Source: Hymenobacter cellulosilyticus
GTDB lineage: Bacteria > Bacteroidota > Bacteroidia > Cytophagales > Hymenobacteraceae
DNA: 64,000 nt
Assembly: GCF_022919215.1 (NCBI RefSeq)
Contig: NZ_CP095046.1
Span: 5,322,501-5,386,500 of the forward strand
Reading direction: 5' to 3'
A program made the position numbers and the translations under genes. The stretch's first letter is position 1; the number at the start of each line of letters is the position of its first letter. The notes below the pieces were generated by a model that was not told the DNA's origin, ran no database searches, and saw nothing but the letters and a program-made list of their open reading frames with translations. Of this stretch, positions 9,333 through 18,704 are shown in pieces.

Positions 9333-9694
9333 GTGCGTGGGTTTCGTTTTCGTGGGTAGATTGCAAGCCGCTGCCATCGTCTTGCTGAAGCAGGATCATG
9401 GGCGCCATCTTGACCCGATTTTCAGCAGGAGTTTCCCGAACAGAAAGCTGGCTGGCACGTGGTGAAATCTACTAGACAAAGGTCCGGCGGAAGGCGGCGG
9501 CAGAACGGTGACCTAGGTCACAAGTTTTGGGTGCGGAACGCTGCCTTGCCCCAATATCCTGGCAGCCTTCCAGGAAGCAGCCGCGTAACTTAGTAAGCCT
9601 GGTTGTCGGCTGGCCGGCTTTGTCCCCGTACTTCCGGCAGGCTTCAGAGCAGAATTACCGTCCTGATTTGGGTTTCACCCTATTGATTTTTCCC
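9333..9694. other. Divergent intergenic region between DJ-1 and ABM genes, 362 bp
   Basis: No supported gene is present. The region separates two divergently transcribed genes that both encode exported small enzymes. It contains a perfect Crp-like palindrome at 9508-9521. Confidence 0.6.
9508..9521. promoter_or_regulatory. Perfect Crp/Fnr-like operator palindrome
   Basis: GTGACCTAGGTCAC is a perfect 14-bp palindrome and fits the GTGA-N6-TCAC layout of Crp/Fnr-family sites, with CA following the right half-site. It lies in a divergent promoter region next to a Crp/Fnr gene. Binding is inferred. Confidence 0.5.
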
Positions 9695-10095
9695 ATGAAA
9701 TTTTCCTCCGTATTACCAAAACTGGCTCTAGGCTTTGGGTTGGTTTTGGCCATAGTCAGCTGGCGCCCCCATGCGCAGGGCAGAAGCCCCAAAAGGTGCG
9801 CCTCTCCCGAATCGTGGTGGATTCGACCCAGCTCACCCGTTACAAGGCCTTGCTGAAGGAAGAAATTGAAGCTTCCATCAGCAAAGAGCCGGGGGTATTG
9901 ACCTTGTATGCGGTGTTCGAGCGAAAAAGGCCTAATCACCTGACCATTCTTGAGATGTATGCCACCGAGGCCGCCTACCAGGCGCACATCAAGACCCCGC
10001 ATTTCCTGAAGTACAAGCAGGGTACCCTGCCCATGGTGCAGGAGCTGGAACTGCTTGATACCGACCCCCTGATTCCAGAACTAAAAATCAAGTAG
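9695..10095 (+). CDS. Exported antibiotic biosynthesis monooxygenase (ABM) domain protein (one frameshift)
   Basis: The ATG at 9695 starts a signal peptide (MKFSSVLPKLALGFGLVLA, then IVSWRPHAQG). The frame then breaks; adding one G to the GGG at 9778-9780 joins it to QKPQKVRLSRIVVDSTQL and a full ABM (YgiN-like quinol monooxygenase) domain ending at 10095. The restored length is 133 residues. The domain is a ferredoxin-like dimeric alpha-beta fold that in known members oxidises quinols or degrades heme; the substrate is unknown. Residues LYAVFERKRPNHLTILEMYA and YQAHIKTPHF are typical. It faces a Crp-like operator together with the divergent DJ-1 gene. Confidence 0.75.
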
Positions 10096-10152
10096 CGTAC
10101 TGCCTGGGCATGCGTCTTCTATTCGAGCAGTTCTTACTCAATTCTCTGTCCC

Positions 10153-11051
10153 ATGCCCACTGTGCACCTTATTGAAGCGCCCAGCAACCTGGGCTTGAAG
10201 GAGCTTACCCCTGGCACGGCCCCCGCCGTAGACCAGCTGCCGGCCTGGCTGAAGCAGTGGGGCTTCCACGCAGCCTTGCAGCCCCAGCTCGTGCGCACCG
10301 TGCCGGCCCCACCCTACACCGGGCAGTTGGATCCGGAATCCGGGGTGCGCAATGCCGACGCCATTGCCCAGTACTCGCAGCAGCTGGCCGCGTGCCTTGC
10401 GGAACTGGTGCGGCCCGGAGCCTTTACGGTGGTCGTGGGTGGCGACTGCAGCATTCTGCTGGGCACTATGCTGGGCCTAAAAGCGGTGGGCACTTACGGC
10501 TTGTTTTTTCTGGACGGGCACACCGATTATGCCTGGCCGGGCTTGTCGGCCACGGGCGGCGCGGCCGGCATGGACCTGGCCCTGGTAACGGGGCGGGGCC
10601 CCACAAAGCTTACCACTTTGGGCGGGCAGCACCCCTACGTGCGCCCCGAACACGCCTGGAGCGTCGGCAACCGGGATATGGACCCAGACTACGTGGCGGC
10701 CATAACCGCCTCCCCATTCGGTACCTGGACCTGGTGGAGCTGCGCCGCCGGGGACTTCGGGCAAGTGCTGAGGCTTTCCTGGAGTATGCCGCCGACCAGA
10801 AGCTGGATGGCTTCTGGATTCATCTTGATGTGGACGTGCTCGATAATGCCCTGATGCCCGCCGTGGATTCGCCCCAGCCCGGCGGCCTGAGCTACGCCGA
10901 GCTGGCCGAGCTGCTGCTGCCGCTGCTACAATCCCCGCTGGCAGCAGGACTCGACATCACGATTCTGGACCCCACGCTGGACCCCGACGGCAAAATTACC
11001 CGGAACTTTGTGGCGGGTCTGCAGCCCCTTATTGCCGGGCTCACTGCGTAA
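10153..11051 (+). CDS. Arginase/agmatinase (ureohydrolase) family protein (one frameshift)
   Basis: The ureohydrolase metal motifs are present: GGDCS (usual GGDHS, so one metal ligand His is replaced by Cys), DGHTD, and LDVDVLDNALMPAVDSP followed by GG. The frame breaks between the second and third motif. Adding one C to CCCC at 10712-10715 gives SPIRYLDLVELRRRG and restores 299 residues, normal for the family. Known members are Mn-dependent hydrolases of arginine, agmatine, formiminoglutamate or guanidine compounds. The Cys-for-His change in the first motif makes arginase activity uncertain. It starts 57 bp after the ABM gene and may be co-transcribed with it. Confidence 0.82.
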
Positions 11052-11174
11052 GGGGGTTGTACCTTCCCTGGCTCAGATTTACTTCCTTCCGGCCAGAGGA
11101 AGGAACTGCTTTTATCAGGCAAAAGACAAAGCAATTTATCCGCATCTTGTAGGCTCAACTTATGCTGCCGCACT

Positions 11175-11654
11175 ATGCAACAATATTACGCTGACCAGGA
11201 TTACCCGGATGAACGTGTCGAAAATCCGTCCGTCTTTGCCGATCTGCTCAACTCGCCCCTGGCCCTGACGGAGGCCACCTCGGGCCAGCGCTTCGCCAAT
11301 AACCTGATAGATCTTGTTACCTTCTACTTAAGCTTCTCCATCGTAAGTTTTTTTCTGCTCTCCTTTAGACTGGCGGGTTTTATTTTCAAGATGGGTAATG
11401 CGGGATTTTGTGCGTTTACCCTCTTGCTTTTAGCGGTGTATTACTTCTCTTTGGAGCTAACTACGGGCCGAACCATGGGCAAGCTCATTACCCGTACCCG
11501 GGTGGTAATGGAAGACGGCTCCAAGCCCAAGCCCAACGACATTCTGAAGCGGACTCTGTGCCGGATGATTCCCTTAGAGGCCTTTACCTTTCTGGGAACC
11601 AGTCCTGGCCTGCACGACCGGCTATCCAAGACCCGGGTAGTGCAGCTGGACTAA
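11175..11654 (+). CDS. RDD family membrane protein
   Basis: This 159-residue protein has two hydrophobic segments (FYLSFSIVSFFLLSF near 50 and FCAFTLLLLAVYYFSLEL near 85) and the RDD-family TTGRTMGKLITRTRVV segment. The name-giving R is in GQRFANNLIDL, with N at one of the two D positions. The function of RDD proteins is unknown; some have been linked to ion transport. It is a single gene closed by a strong palindromic terminator. Confidence 0.8.
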   Translation: MQQYYADQDYPDERVENPSVFADLLNSPLALTEATSGQRFANNLIDLVTFYLSFSIVSFFLLSFRLAGFIFKMGNAGFCAFTLLLLAVYYFSLELTTGRTMGKLITRTRVVMEDGSKPKPNDILKRTLCRMIPLEAFTFLGTSPGLHDRLSKTRVVQLD

Positions 11655-11677
11655 GGCCGGGCTTTTTATTCTTTTGA

Positions 11678-11717
11678 CGAAAAAGCCGGTCGGGAACGTT
11701 CCCGACCGGCTTTTTCG
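11678..11717. terminator. 40-bp perfect palindrome, intrinsic terminator
   Basis: The two arms are exact complements around a central AACGTT, with A5 and T5 flanks, so it can stop transcription on either strand. It follows the RDD gene by 23 bp. Confidence 0.85.
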
Positions 11718-11825
11718 CGGCGGCCGGGCAGAAGTAGTCCCAAACCGGCTTTTATTTACCTAAACTTCCGGCGGCAAACCCGCTTTTGCCCCTTTCCGAT
11801 TGTGTAATAACTAAGCTCTCCACCC

Positions 11826-12556
11826 ATGAAATCTGTGCTTATTACCGGGGCCAACCGCGGCCTGGGCCTCGAACTCACCCGCCAGTACCTGGAGCGCGGC
11901 GACCAGGTGTTTGCCGCCTCCCGCCAGCCCGAAGGTGCCACCGACTTGCAGGCCCTCAGTCAGCAATACCCCGGCCAGCTCGTGACCCTGCCCTGGATGT
12001 GACCCGGGCCGAGTCATTGGCCGCCGCCTACGAGCAGGTAGCCGCCGCCACCGACCACCTCGATATCCTGATCAACAACGCCGGAATTCTGCCGGGCCAC
12101 CCGGGCTCAGGCATTGAAGACACCCAGGAAACCCAGAAGCTGGGCCAGCTGCGCTACGACGACGCCATGCAGGTATTCGGCACCAACGCCGTGGGGCCGC
12201 TGCTGGTAACCCAGCAGTTTCTGCCCCTGCTCAAGGCTGGCCACAAAAGCCGGGTGGTCAGCTTGTCGTCGGGCCTGGGCTCCCTGGAGCTGAAGGCCTC
12301 GGGCAGCCACTACCACTACAGCGCCAGCAAGGCCGCCATGAACATGTACATGCGCACCCTGGCGGCCGAAGCGGGGCACTACGGCATCATTTCCATTATG
12401 GTAGACCCAGGTTGGATGCGGACCGACATGGGTGGCACCGGCGCGGCCCTACCCGCCGCCGACTCGGCCCGGGGCATCATCCGCCTCACCGACCAGCTCC
12501 ACGCCGAGGAAAACGGCAGCTTTGTAACCTGGCAGGGCAAACCCGTGGCCTGGTAG
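11826..12556 (+). CDS. SDR family oxidoreductase (one frameshift)
   Basis: From the ATG at 11826 the frame reads MKSVLITGANRGLGLEL (Rossmann TGxxxGxG) and stops at 12002. Adding one C to CCC at 11991-11993 gives TLPLDVTRAESL and continues through NNAG, the catalytic Ser region (VVSLSSGLGS) and YSASK to 12556. The restored 243 residues match classical C-factor-like short-chain dehydrogenases. It is a stand-alone gene between two terminators. Substrate unknown. Confidence 0.85.
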
Positions 12557-12583
12557 GCTGTCCTGGTCCGTCAATTCCTCTTC

Positions 12584-12616
12584 GCAAAGGCAGCCTCTTC
12601 CCGGGGCTGCCTTTGC
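12584..12616 (+). terminator. Intrinsic terminator after the SDR gene
   Basis: A perfect 12-bp stem (GCAAAGGCAGCC with its complement) has a 9-nt loop. A weak T tract follows (TGCTTT). Confidence 0.75.
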
Positions 12617-12791
12617 TGCTTTAAGCTCTCTCGTTAAGCCTAAGCAGCCAGCGGGGCCGCAAAAAAGCCGGGTGCAGATTAAAAATGGGTTAAATGCAAT
12701 CCAAAGCCGTCGGTATACCCGTAGAGTCGTATCAAGTAGCTCAGGGCGCGCCCGCAGCCGTCTTATTCTTAACACCCCATTCCTGTTTATC

Positions 12792-14794
12792 ATGAAACGA
12801 ACCGTTACTAACCCACTACGTGCTTTTGGCAAAGCTTTTCTCGGCCTGACGGCCCTGGGCCTCACGGCTGCCATCAACCCCGCTTCGGCCCAAACTGCCT
12901 ACGGACTTACCGTTAGCCAGCTCAATGGCTACAGCCTGGCGACCTTCCAGGTAACGGCCCCGGGCACGTTTACCTCTTCCGTGCCGATTACCGGCCTGGG
13001 CGCCGACCAGGACCTGGTGGGCATTGACACGCGCCCGGCTACGGGTCAGATTTTCGCGCTGGGGTACAACGACGCAGCTGCGACCAACAACGCCCAGCTT
13101 TACATCCTCGCCCCTACGGGCGCTCTTACGCCCGTGGGCGGCCTGATTACCCTGGCCCTGGGCACTAACACCGCCCGCATCGGCTTCGACTTCAACCCCA
13201 CCGTGGACCGCATCCGGGTGACGGCCGCTAACCGGGCCAACTACCGCCTCAACCCCGTGACAGGCGGTATTGCTGCCACCGACGGCTCATTGGCCTACTC
13301 CACTACCGATGCCAACGCCAGCCAGACGCCCGGAGTGGGCTCGTCGGCTTATACCAACTCGTATATTGGCGCTACGGGCACCACGCTCTACAACCTCGAC
13401 GATTCCTTTAACCGCTTGGTGCGCCAGGACCCGCCTAACAACGGCACCCTCAACACGGTCGGAGAATTAGGGGTACCTATCAACACCGCTTTTCAGGTTT
13501 CGGACCTCGACATCTACTTCAATCCGGCCAACGGGCAGAACGTGGCCTACATGTCGGTTTCGACCATCACGCCCAACACCTTGCTGGCTACCAACCAGCT
13601 CTTCACCGTGAATCTGACGACTGGCGCCGCTACGGCCGCCGGGACGCTGGGGGCAATAACGCCTTCAGCTTCGTAGATCTGGCATTGGCCATCAGCCGGC
13701 CCGCCACGCTGCCCGCCATTACGGGCCAGCTGGTATACGCCCTGGCTGGTACCAACCTGGTTACCTTCGACTCGGCCCAGCCCGGCCTGATTCGTACTGC
13801 TACGGGCATTACCGGCGTAGACGCCAGCCAGACACTGGTGGGCCTCGACGTACGGCCGCTGAATAACGCCCTCTACGCACTGGGCTACAACGCCACGGCC
13901 CAGACGGCTCAGCTGTACACCATCAACGGCACGACCGGCGTGGCTACCCCAACCAGCGGCGTCTTTGCCCTGGCTTTGGGTACGGGCAGCATCGGCTTCG
14001 ACTTCAACCCTACCGTGGACCGGATTCGGGTAGTGGGCGCCAACCGCAATAACTTCCGCCTCAACCCCGTAACCGGGACGCTGGCCGCTACCGATGGTCC
14101 GGTCGCTTACACCACGGGCACCAACACGCCTACCATCGGGGCCGTGGCCTATACCAACAGCTTCACGGGTGCCAGCTCCACCACCGGTACCACGCTCTAC
14201 AACTACGACGAGGCCCTGAACCTGCTCAACACCCAGAGCACGGCCAACCCGCCCGCCGACGGGCAGCTGACCACTGTGGGCAGCTCCGGCATCGTGGCCA
14301 ACACCAACCCGGCCAACGTGGACCTGGATATCTACAGCACGGGCGTGGGCATTAATTCGGCCTACATGGTGGCTACTACCGGCACTTCGGCCAATAGCAA
14401 CTTCTACACCGTGAACCTGACCACCGGCGCTGCTACTGCCGTGGGCGCTATCGGCAACGGCATCACCGTCCGCGACATTGCCGTGGCCGCCGCTACCGGC
14501 GTTACCACCGGTACCCGCGACCGGGAAGAGGTAGCCGGTTTGGGCCTGTACCCCAACCCCGTAACGGCCGAAACCCGCGTCGCCTTCACTTTGGCCTCCG
14601 CGGCGCAGGTTACGTTGGTTGTAACCGATGCCCTGGGCCGTCAGGTCGACCGGATTGAAGCCGGCCGCCTGGGCGCTGGCACACAGGCTGTGCGCTGGAA
14701 CAATACCTCGGACCTGCGGCAGGGCGTGTACTTCTTCCAGCTCCTGCTCGACGGCAAGTCGGCCGGCACCCAGCGCGGGGTACTGCTGAACTAA
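12792..14794 (+). CDS. T9SS-exported protein with two DUF4394 domains (one frameshift)
   Basis: A signal peptide (MKRTVTNPLRAFGKAFLG ... ASAQ) is followed by two tandem DUF4394 copies, about residues 36-320 and 325-575. Each carries the same signature GFDFNPTVDRIRV, then N(Y/F)RLNPVTG. A T9SS type A sorting domain follows (GLYPNPVTAETRVAF to the end, QRGVLLN). The frame breaks between the copies; adding one G to GGGGG at 13649-13653 gives TLGGNNAFSFVDLALA and a single 667-residue protein. DUF4394 proteins are predicted beta-propeller-like exported proteins of unknown function. The copies have clearly diverged, so the duplication is not recent. Confidence 0.85.
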
Positions 14795-14828
14795 GCCTAA
14801 CCACTTCGGCTGACTAAAGCCGCCAATA

Positions 14829-14863
14829 AAAAAGCCCATCTGCTGCTAGCGGATGGGCTTTTT
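14829..14863. terminator. Bidirectional intrinsic terminator
   Basis: A 12-bp stem AAAAAGCCCATC / GATGGGCTTTTT has T runs on both strands. It sits between the convergent DUF4394 and RDD genes. Confidence 0.9.
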
Positions 14864-14912
14864 GTTGAGTCATACAGGTCTTGTCCGGTGGACCGGTCAG
14901 CGTCAGCGCATC

Positions 14913-15638
14913 TTAGCTGCCCTCGGCGGCCAGGTGGGCATGGTCGCGCAGAATGGTGCGCAGGAAGGCCTCATCGTTCAAATCAGTCTGCACGCCAGTC
15001 ACTTCCTTTACGCGGTTGGCCACTTCATTGATAAACACATAATTGTCCCGCTCCAGGCCTTTGGCCAGCAGCTGGCGGATGGTAGCCACATCGTGGTCGG
15101 CCAGCAGGGCAGCCTGGGGAAATACTACCACGTAGTTAGCGTCGGTCAGGGCCGGGGCCAGCAAGCTACCGGCATCCTGGCGCGGGCGGGTACTCACCAC
15201 GCAGGTACCGGCGGCCAGGTCACCGATGCGCTGGCCTTTGCCATTAGTCAGAATAACAATTACCGCAATCAGGCCGCTCATAAAGCCCATATCCACGATG
15301 CGCAGCACCCAGCGCAGCAGGTAGTCGCCGATGCGGGGCGGGGTACCATCCAGGCGGATTACTTTGATATGGCGCGCTTTCTTACCCAGGCTCTGCCCAT
15401 TAAACAGAACTTCGCAGGCGAGGTGGTAAAAGATGAAGGGCAAACCTACCACCAAGGCCACCGCCGCCGCCATACCGGCTTCCTTGATGCCCAGGGCCGT
15501 GAACAGCAGCACCCAGGCCACGCCCCAGCCGATGAGAATCAGGGTGTCGATAATGTTGGCCACGATACGCTCCCCAACGCTGGCCACCTCATATTCGAGC
15601 GTAACGTTCTGGGTAGTCTGGACGCGAATAGTACTCAT
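14913..15638 (-). CDS. RDD family membrane protein
   Basis: This 241-residue protein has an N-terminal RDD domain. The R-D-D pattern is seen in VGERIVANIIDTLILIG, and two or three hydrophobic segments lie within residues 30-140; GQSLGKKARHIKVIRLDG is the typical second signature. A soluble C-terminal region of about 80 residues is rich in charged residues. The ATG at 15638 is chosen over the one at 15695, because a promoter-like element lies between them. It faces the SpoIIM operon divergently; RDD genes often neighbour SpoIIM/DUF58 clusters, so a shared role is plausible. Confidence 0.85.
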   Translation of the reverse strand: MSTIRVQTTQNVTLEYEVASVGERIVANIIDTLILIGWGVAWVLLFTALGIKEAGMAAAVALVVGLPFIFYHLACEVLFNGQSLGKKARHIKVIRLDGTPPRIGDYLLRWVLRIVDMGFMSGLIAVIVILTNGKGQRIGDLAAGTCVVSTRPRQDAGSLLAPALTDANYVVVFPQAALLADHDVATIRQLLAKGLERDNYVFINEVANRVKEVTGVQTDLNDEAFLRTILRDHAHLAAEGS

Positions 15639-15665
15639 AATAAGGCAACAGGTGAGAATAGGAAC

Positions 15666-15695
15666 CGAAGATAGTAAAGCCCGAAGGCCGACCAA
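15666..15695 (-). promoter_or_regulatory. Candidate promoter for the RDD gene (TTG-N19-TATCTTCG)
   Basis: Read on the minus strand, TTG at 15695-15693 is followed after 19 bp by TATCTTCG at 15673-15666. That is one mismatch to TAnnTTTG, 27 bp before the ATG at 15638. Confidence 0.5.
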
Positions 15696-15890
15696 GGACG
15701 CAATTTAGTCCTTATGTAAAGGTAATCGGGTCGAAAAATTTACCAATCTTCGCACATCCAGCCCCAGCTTCTGCGGCTACCGGGCTGGCCTTATTTGATA
15801 CGAGGGTCGGCAGCCCAGCCGGCGGCTCTTTCTTTTCAGCTGCCTGGCGCTACGGTTTAGTTCGGCTTTTCCAGTTATCAACCTACTTAT

Positions 15891-16841
15891 ATGCGTGAGG
15901 CGGTATTTCTTCGGCAAAATGAGGCCAAGTGGCGGCGCTACGAAAATGAGCTACCCGCCGGCCCCGACGAGCTGGCGGCCCGCTTTATCGAGCTGACCGA
16001 CGATCTGGCCTACGCCCAGACGTTTTACCCCGCCTCGACCACCACGCGCTACCTCAACGACCTGACGGCGCGCCTGCACCAGAAGCTCTACCAGAACAAG
16101 AGCGAAAACACCACGCGCTTCGGGCACTTCTGGCAACAGGAGCTGCCCTTGCTGGTGGCCCGGCACCACCGCGCCATGGCCTGGTCCCTGGTCCTCTTCA
16201 CAGTTTTCACTCTGCTGGGTGTACTCTCGGCGGCCTACGATGACACCTTTGTGCGCGTGGTACTGGGCGACGAATATGTGAACCGTACCATCGAGAACAT
16301 CGAGCGGGGCGACCCAATGGCCGTCTACAAAGGCATGAGCGAGGCGCCCATGTTTCTCTACATCACCATGAACAACATCTACGTGGCCCTGACGGCCTAC
16401 GCCCTAGGCGCTACGCTGGGACTGGGCACGGTGTGGGCCTTGTTTCAAAACGGGGTAATGCTGGGCGCTTTTCAGTATTTCTTCTACCAGAAAGGCGTGC
16501 TGCTCCCGTCCCTGCTCACCATCTGGATACACGGCACGCTGGAAATATCGGCCGTGGTGCTGGCCGGCGGGGCCGGGCTGGTCATGGCGCGCAGCCTGCT
16601 GTTTCCCGGCACCTTTTCCCGGGCCGACTCCTTCCGGCAGGGTGCCCGCGACGGGCTGAAGCTGGCCCTGGGCCTGGTCCCGATTTTCATTACGGCCGGT
16701 TTTCTGGAAGGCTTCGTCACGCGTCACACCGAAATGCCCATGCTGCTAAGCTTGCTCATTATTGGCAGCTCGGCCGCCTTCATCATCTGGTACTTTATTC
16801 TGTATCCGCGGCAGCTGGCCCGCCGGGCGGCCACTTCCTGA
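15891..16841 (+). CDS. Stage II sporulation protein M (SpoIIM/DUF95) family membrane protein
   Basis: This 316-residue protein has a soluble N-terminal third (about 1-95) and six or so membrane segments after it. Family features include FLYITMNNIYVALTAYALG, FQNGVMLGAFQYFF and IWIHGTLEISAVVLAGGAG (the conserved HGxxE). Bacteroidota do not sporulate; here SpoIIM-like proteins are usually found in MoxR/DUF58 clusters, as in this window. It is the first gene of a six-gene co-directional run to 22733. The function is unknown; a membrane partner of the MoxR system is likely. Confidence 0.85.
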   Translation: MREAVFLRQNEAKWRRYENELPAGPDELAARFIELTDDLAYAQTFYPASTTTRYLNDLTARLHQKLYQNKSENTTRFGHFWQQELPLLVARHHRAMAWSLVLFTVFTLLGVLSAAYDDTFVRVVLGDEYVNRTIENIERGDPMAVYKGMSEAPMFLYITMNNIYVALTAYALGATLGLGTVWALFQNGVMLGAFQYFFYQKGVLLPSLLTIWIHGTLEISAVVLAGGAGLVMARSLLFPGTFSRADSFRQGARDGLKLALGLVPIFITAGFLEGFVTRHTEMPMLLSLLIIGSSAAFIIWYFILYPRQLARRAATS

Positions 16842-16854
16842 GCTTTCTTCCCTT

Positions 16855-17814
16855 ATGAAATCGACTTTTACCACCGCGGCGGATTTTCGGCAGGAGCGGG
16901 ATTTTGGCAATAAAATAGCGGCCACGTTTGAGTTTATTACCGCGCACTGGCGCCCCTTGGGCAAGTGCCTGGTGTACTTCGTGCTGCCCGCCGCGCTGAT
17001 CATGGGGGCCGGCATGGGTATCCTGACCAACACGGCGTTCAATGGGATTGGCAGCAGTAATTCAGGCAACACACCCCAGTTCAGTAATGGCGCTTTTTTC
17101 TCCGGAGCTGGTTTGACGATGCTTGGCGCTTTGGTGGCCGGCACGCTGCTGATGGGTACGGTGTATGGCTACCTGCGCATCCTGCTCACCACGGAAACCG
17201 TGCCTACGCCCGCGCTAGTGTGGCAGGTCATCAAGAGCCGGATAGGCCGCATGTTCGGGGCGTTTGCCCTATTGCTCGGCATTTACATGCTGGTGAGCAT
17301 CGCCTTGGTAGCCTTGATGGCCATTACCTCCTTTTTTGGGGTGCTCTTCCTGATTATTTTCCCGGCCTTCGTTTACGTCATGGTGCCGCTGACGCTGTTT
17401 TTCCCCATTCTGTGGCTCGAAGAAGACAACCTGTGGCAGAGTCTGCGGCGCAGCTTCTACCTGGTGCAGGGCAAGTGGTGGTCGACGGCTGGGCTGCTGG
17501 TGGTGACGGGAATGATTCAGGGTATGCTGTGCATCGTGTTTATGCTGCCGCAGTATGCTGTTTTGCTCGGCAAGATTTTAAAAATCCCCGGGCTGGATTC
17601 CGATGTACTGGGCATTCTGACGCAGTGCCTGTACGCGCTGGGCATCATGTTTACCTACGCCATTCCGCTGATGGCCAGCAGCTTTCAGTATTTCAACCTG
17701 GTGGAGCGCAAGGAAGGCCTGGGGCTACGTTCCCTGATTGGCACTATTGGTCAGGGCTCGGCACCCCTGGCCTACAACCAGGCATACCGCCCCGATGAAG
17801 AAGGTGAGTACTAA
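16855..17814 (+). CDS. Polytopic membrane protein of the SpoIIM-MoxR cluster
   Basis: This 319-residue protein has about six membrane segments: VYFVLPAALIMGAGMGI, LTMLGALVAGTLLMGTVYGY, a pair around 140-185, one near 220-245 and one near 265-285. A short acidic tail follows (YRPDEEGEY). I do not assign it to a named family; it resembles glycerophosphoryl-diester-phosphodiesterase-type membrane domains, or DUF proteins seen next to DUF4129. It starts 13 bp after the SpoIIM stop, so it is almost surely in the same operon. Confidence 0.7.
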   Translation: MKSTFTTAADFRQERDFGNKIAATFEFITAHWRPLGKCLVYFVLPAALIMGAGMGILTNTAFNGIGSSNSGNTPQFSNGAFFSGAGLTMLGALVAGTLLMGTVYGYLRILLTTETVPTPALVWQVIKSRIGRMFGAFALLLGIYMLVSIALVALMAITSFFGVLFLIIFPAFVYVMVPLTLFFPILWLEEDNLWQSLRRSFYLVQGKWWSTAGLLVVTGMIQGMLCIVFMLPQYAVLLGKILKIPGLDSDVLGILTQCLYALGIMFTYAIPLMASSFQYFNLVERKEGLGLRSLIGTIGQGSAPLAYNQAYRPDEEGEY

Positions 17815-17910
17815 TTCCTGTCTTCCGGGCGCTTCTGCCTTATCTTTCGCCCTTGTGGGCCAGCTTCGGGCCCGGCCCACCGGCTCGATTCCGTTCTATA
17901 TTCAGCTTCC

Positions 17911-18692
17911 TTGGTAGTGCTCTTGCGAATTCGGCGGCGTTTTTTCGGTGGGAGTTTGCTCCTGCTGTTGCTACTTCTGGCCGGCACGGCCGGTTGGGCC
18001 CAGAAGCCGGCCGGCAAGCCGGAAATTACCGTGCACCCCTTGCCCGCCGACCGCAGCACAGTGGTTCCGCTGCGTCGCCCGGCCCCGAACGGCTGCGGGA
18101 GCTGCGCGAGCAGCGCGACTTTCAGTACGTGGAAGTAAAAAGCGAGCAAAGCAGTTGGGACCTGTTCTGGGCCCGGGTTATGCACTGGCTCAGCGGGGTG
18201 CTCTCGACGCGCGGTGGCAAAATCGTGTGGGAGTACGGCATTTATGCCCTGCTGGTGGTGGCTTTGGTTTTTGTGGTGCTCAAGCTGATGCAGGTAGATC
18301 TGACCCGCGCTTTCGGGCGGGCTCCGCGCACTATGCCCATGCCCTATGATACGACCACGGAAGATATCCACGGGCTTGACTTTGACGCCTTGCTGACCGA
18401 AGCCGAGGCTGTCGGCAACTACCGTCTGGCCGTGCGCCTGGGCTATTTATTTGTGCTCAAGCAGCTCACCGACCAGGGCCTGATTCAGTGGCAGCCCGAC
18501 AAAACCAACCACGACTACTTGCAGGAGCTGAAAGCCGGTCAGCTGCGGCCAGCCTTCCGGGAGCTTACCCAGCAATTTGAATACGTGTGGTACGGCGAGC
18601 AGCAGGATTTGCCCTTAAGCCACTACACGCTGGCCCGCGACGTACGCGTGGCCTTCCAGCGTCAGCTGTCCACCGTGCCCCACGCCGCCTAG
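17911..18692 (+). CDS. DUF4129 domain membrane protein (one frameshift, start uncertain)
   Basis: A signal-like hydrophobic stretch (RRRFFGGSLLLLLLLLAGTAGWAQ) opens the protein, and one membrane segment lies near residue 110 (IYALLVVALVFVVLKLM). The DUF4129 C-terminal region follows, with AEAVGNYRLAVRLGYLFVLK, LIQWQPDKTNHDYLQEL and TQQFEYVWYG. The 5' part and the body are in different frames; one extra C at CCCC 18083-18086 joins them as RRPAPERLRELRE and gives 260 residues. No ATG is available; TTG 17911, GTG 17917 and TTG 17923 are all possible starts. It is the third gene of the cluster. DUF4129 is usually a C-terminal module of transglutaminase-like proteins. Confidence 0.78.
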
Positions 18693-18704
18693 CATCATTG
18701 CCCC

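Noticed and set aside
13547..14839. 430-codon minus-strand open frame
   Set aside because: It is antisense to the DUF4394 gene; high GC keeps the reverse frame open. The composition is Gly/Val/His-rich with no domain, while the plus strand has clear domains.
15891..16841. Sporulation function for the SpoIIM-like gene
   Set aside because: No other sporulation gene is present and the context is the MoxR/DUF58 cluster typical of non-sporulating Bacteroidota.
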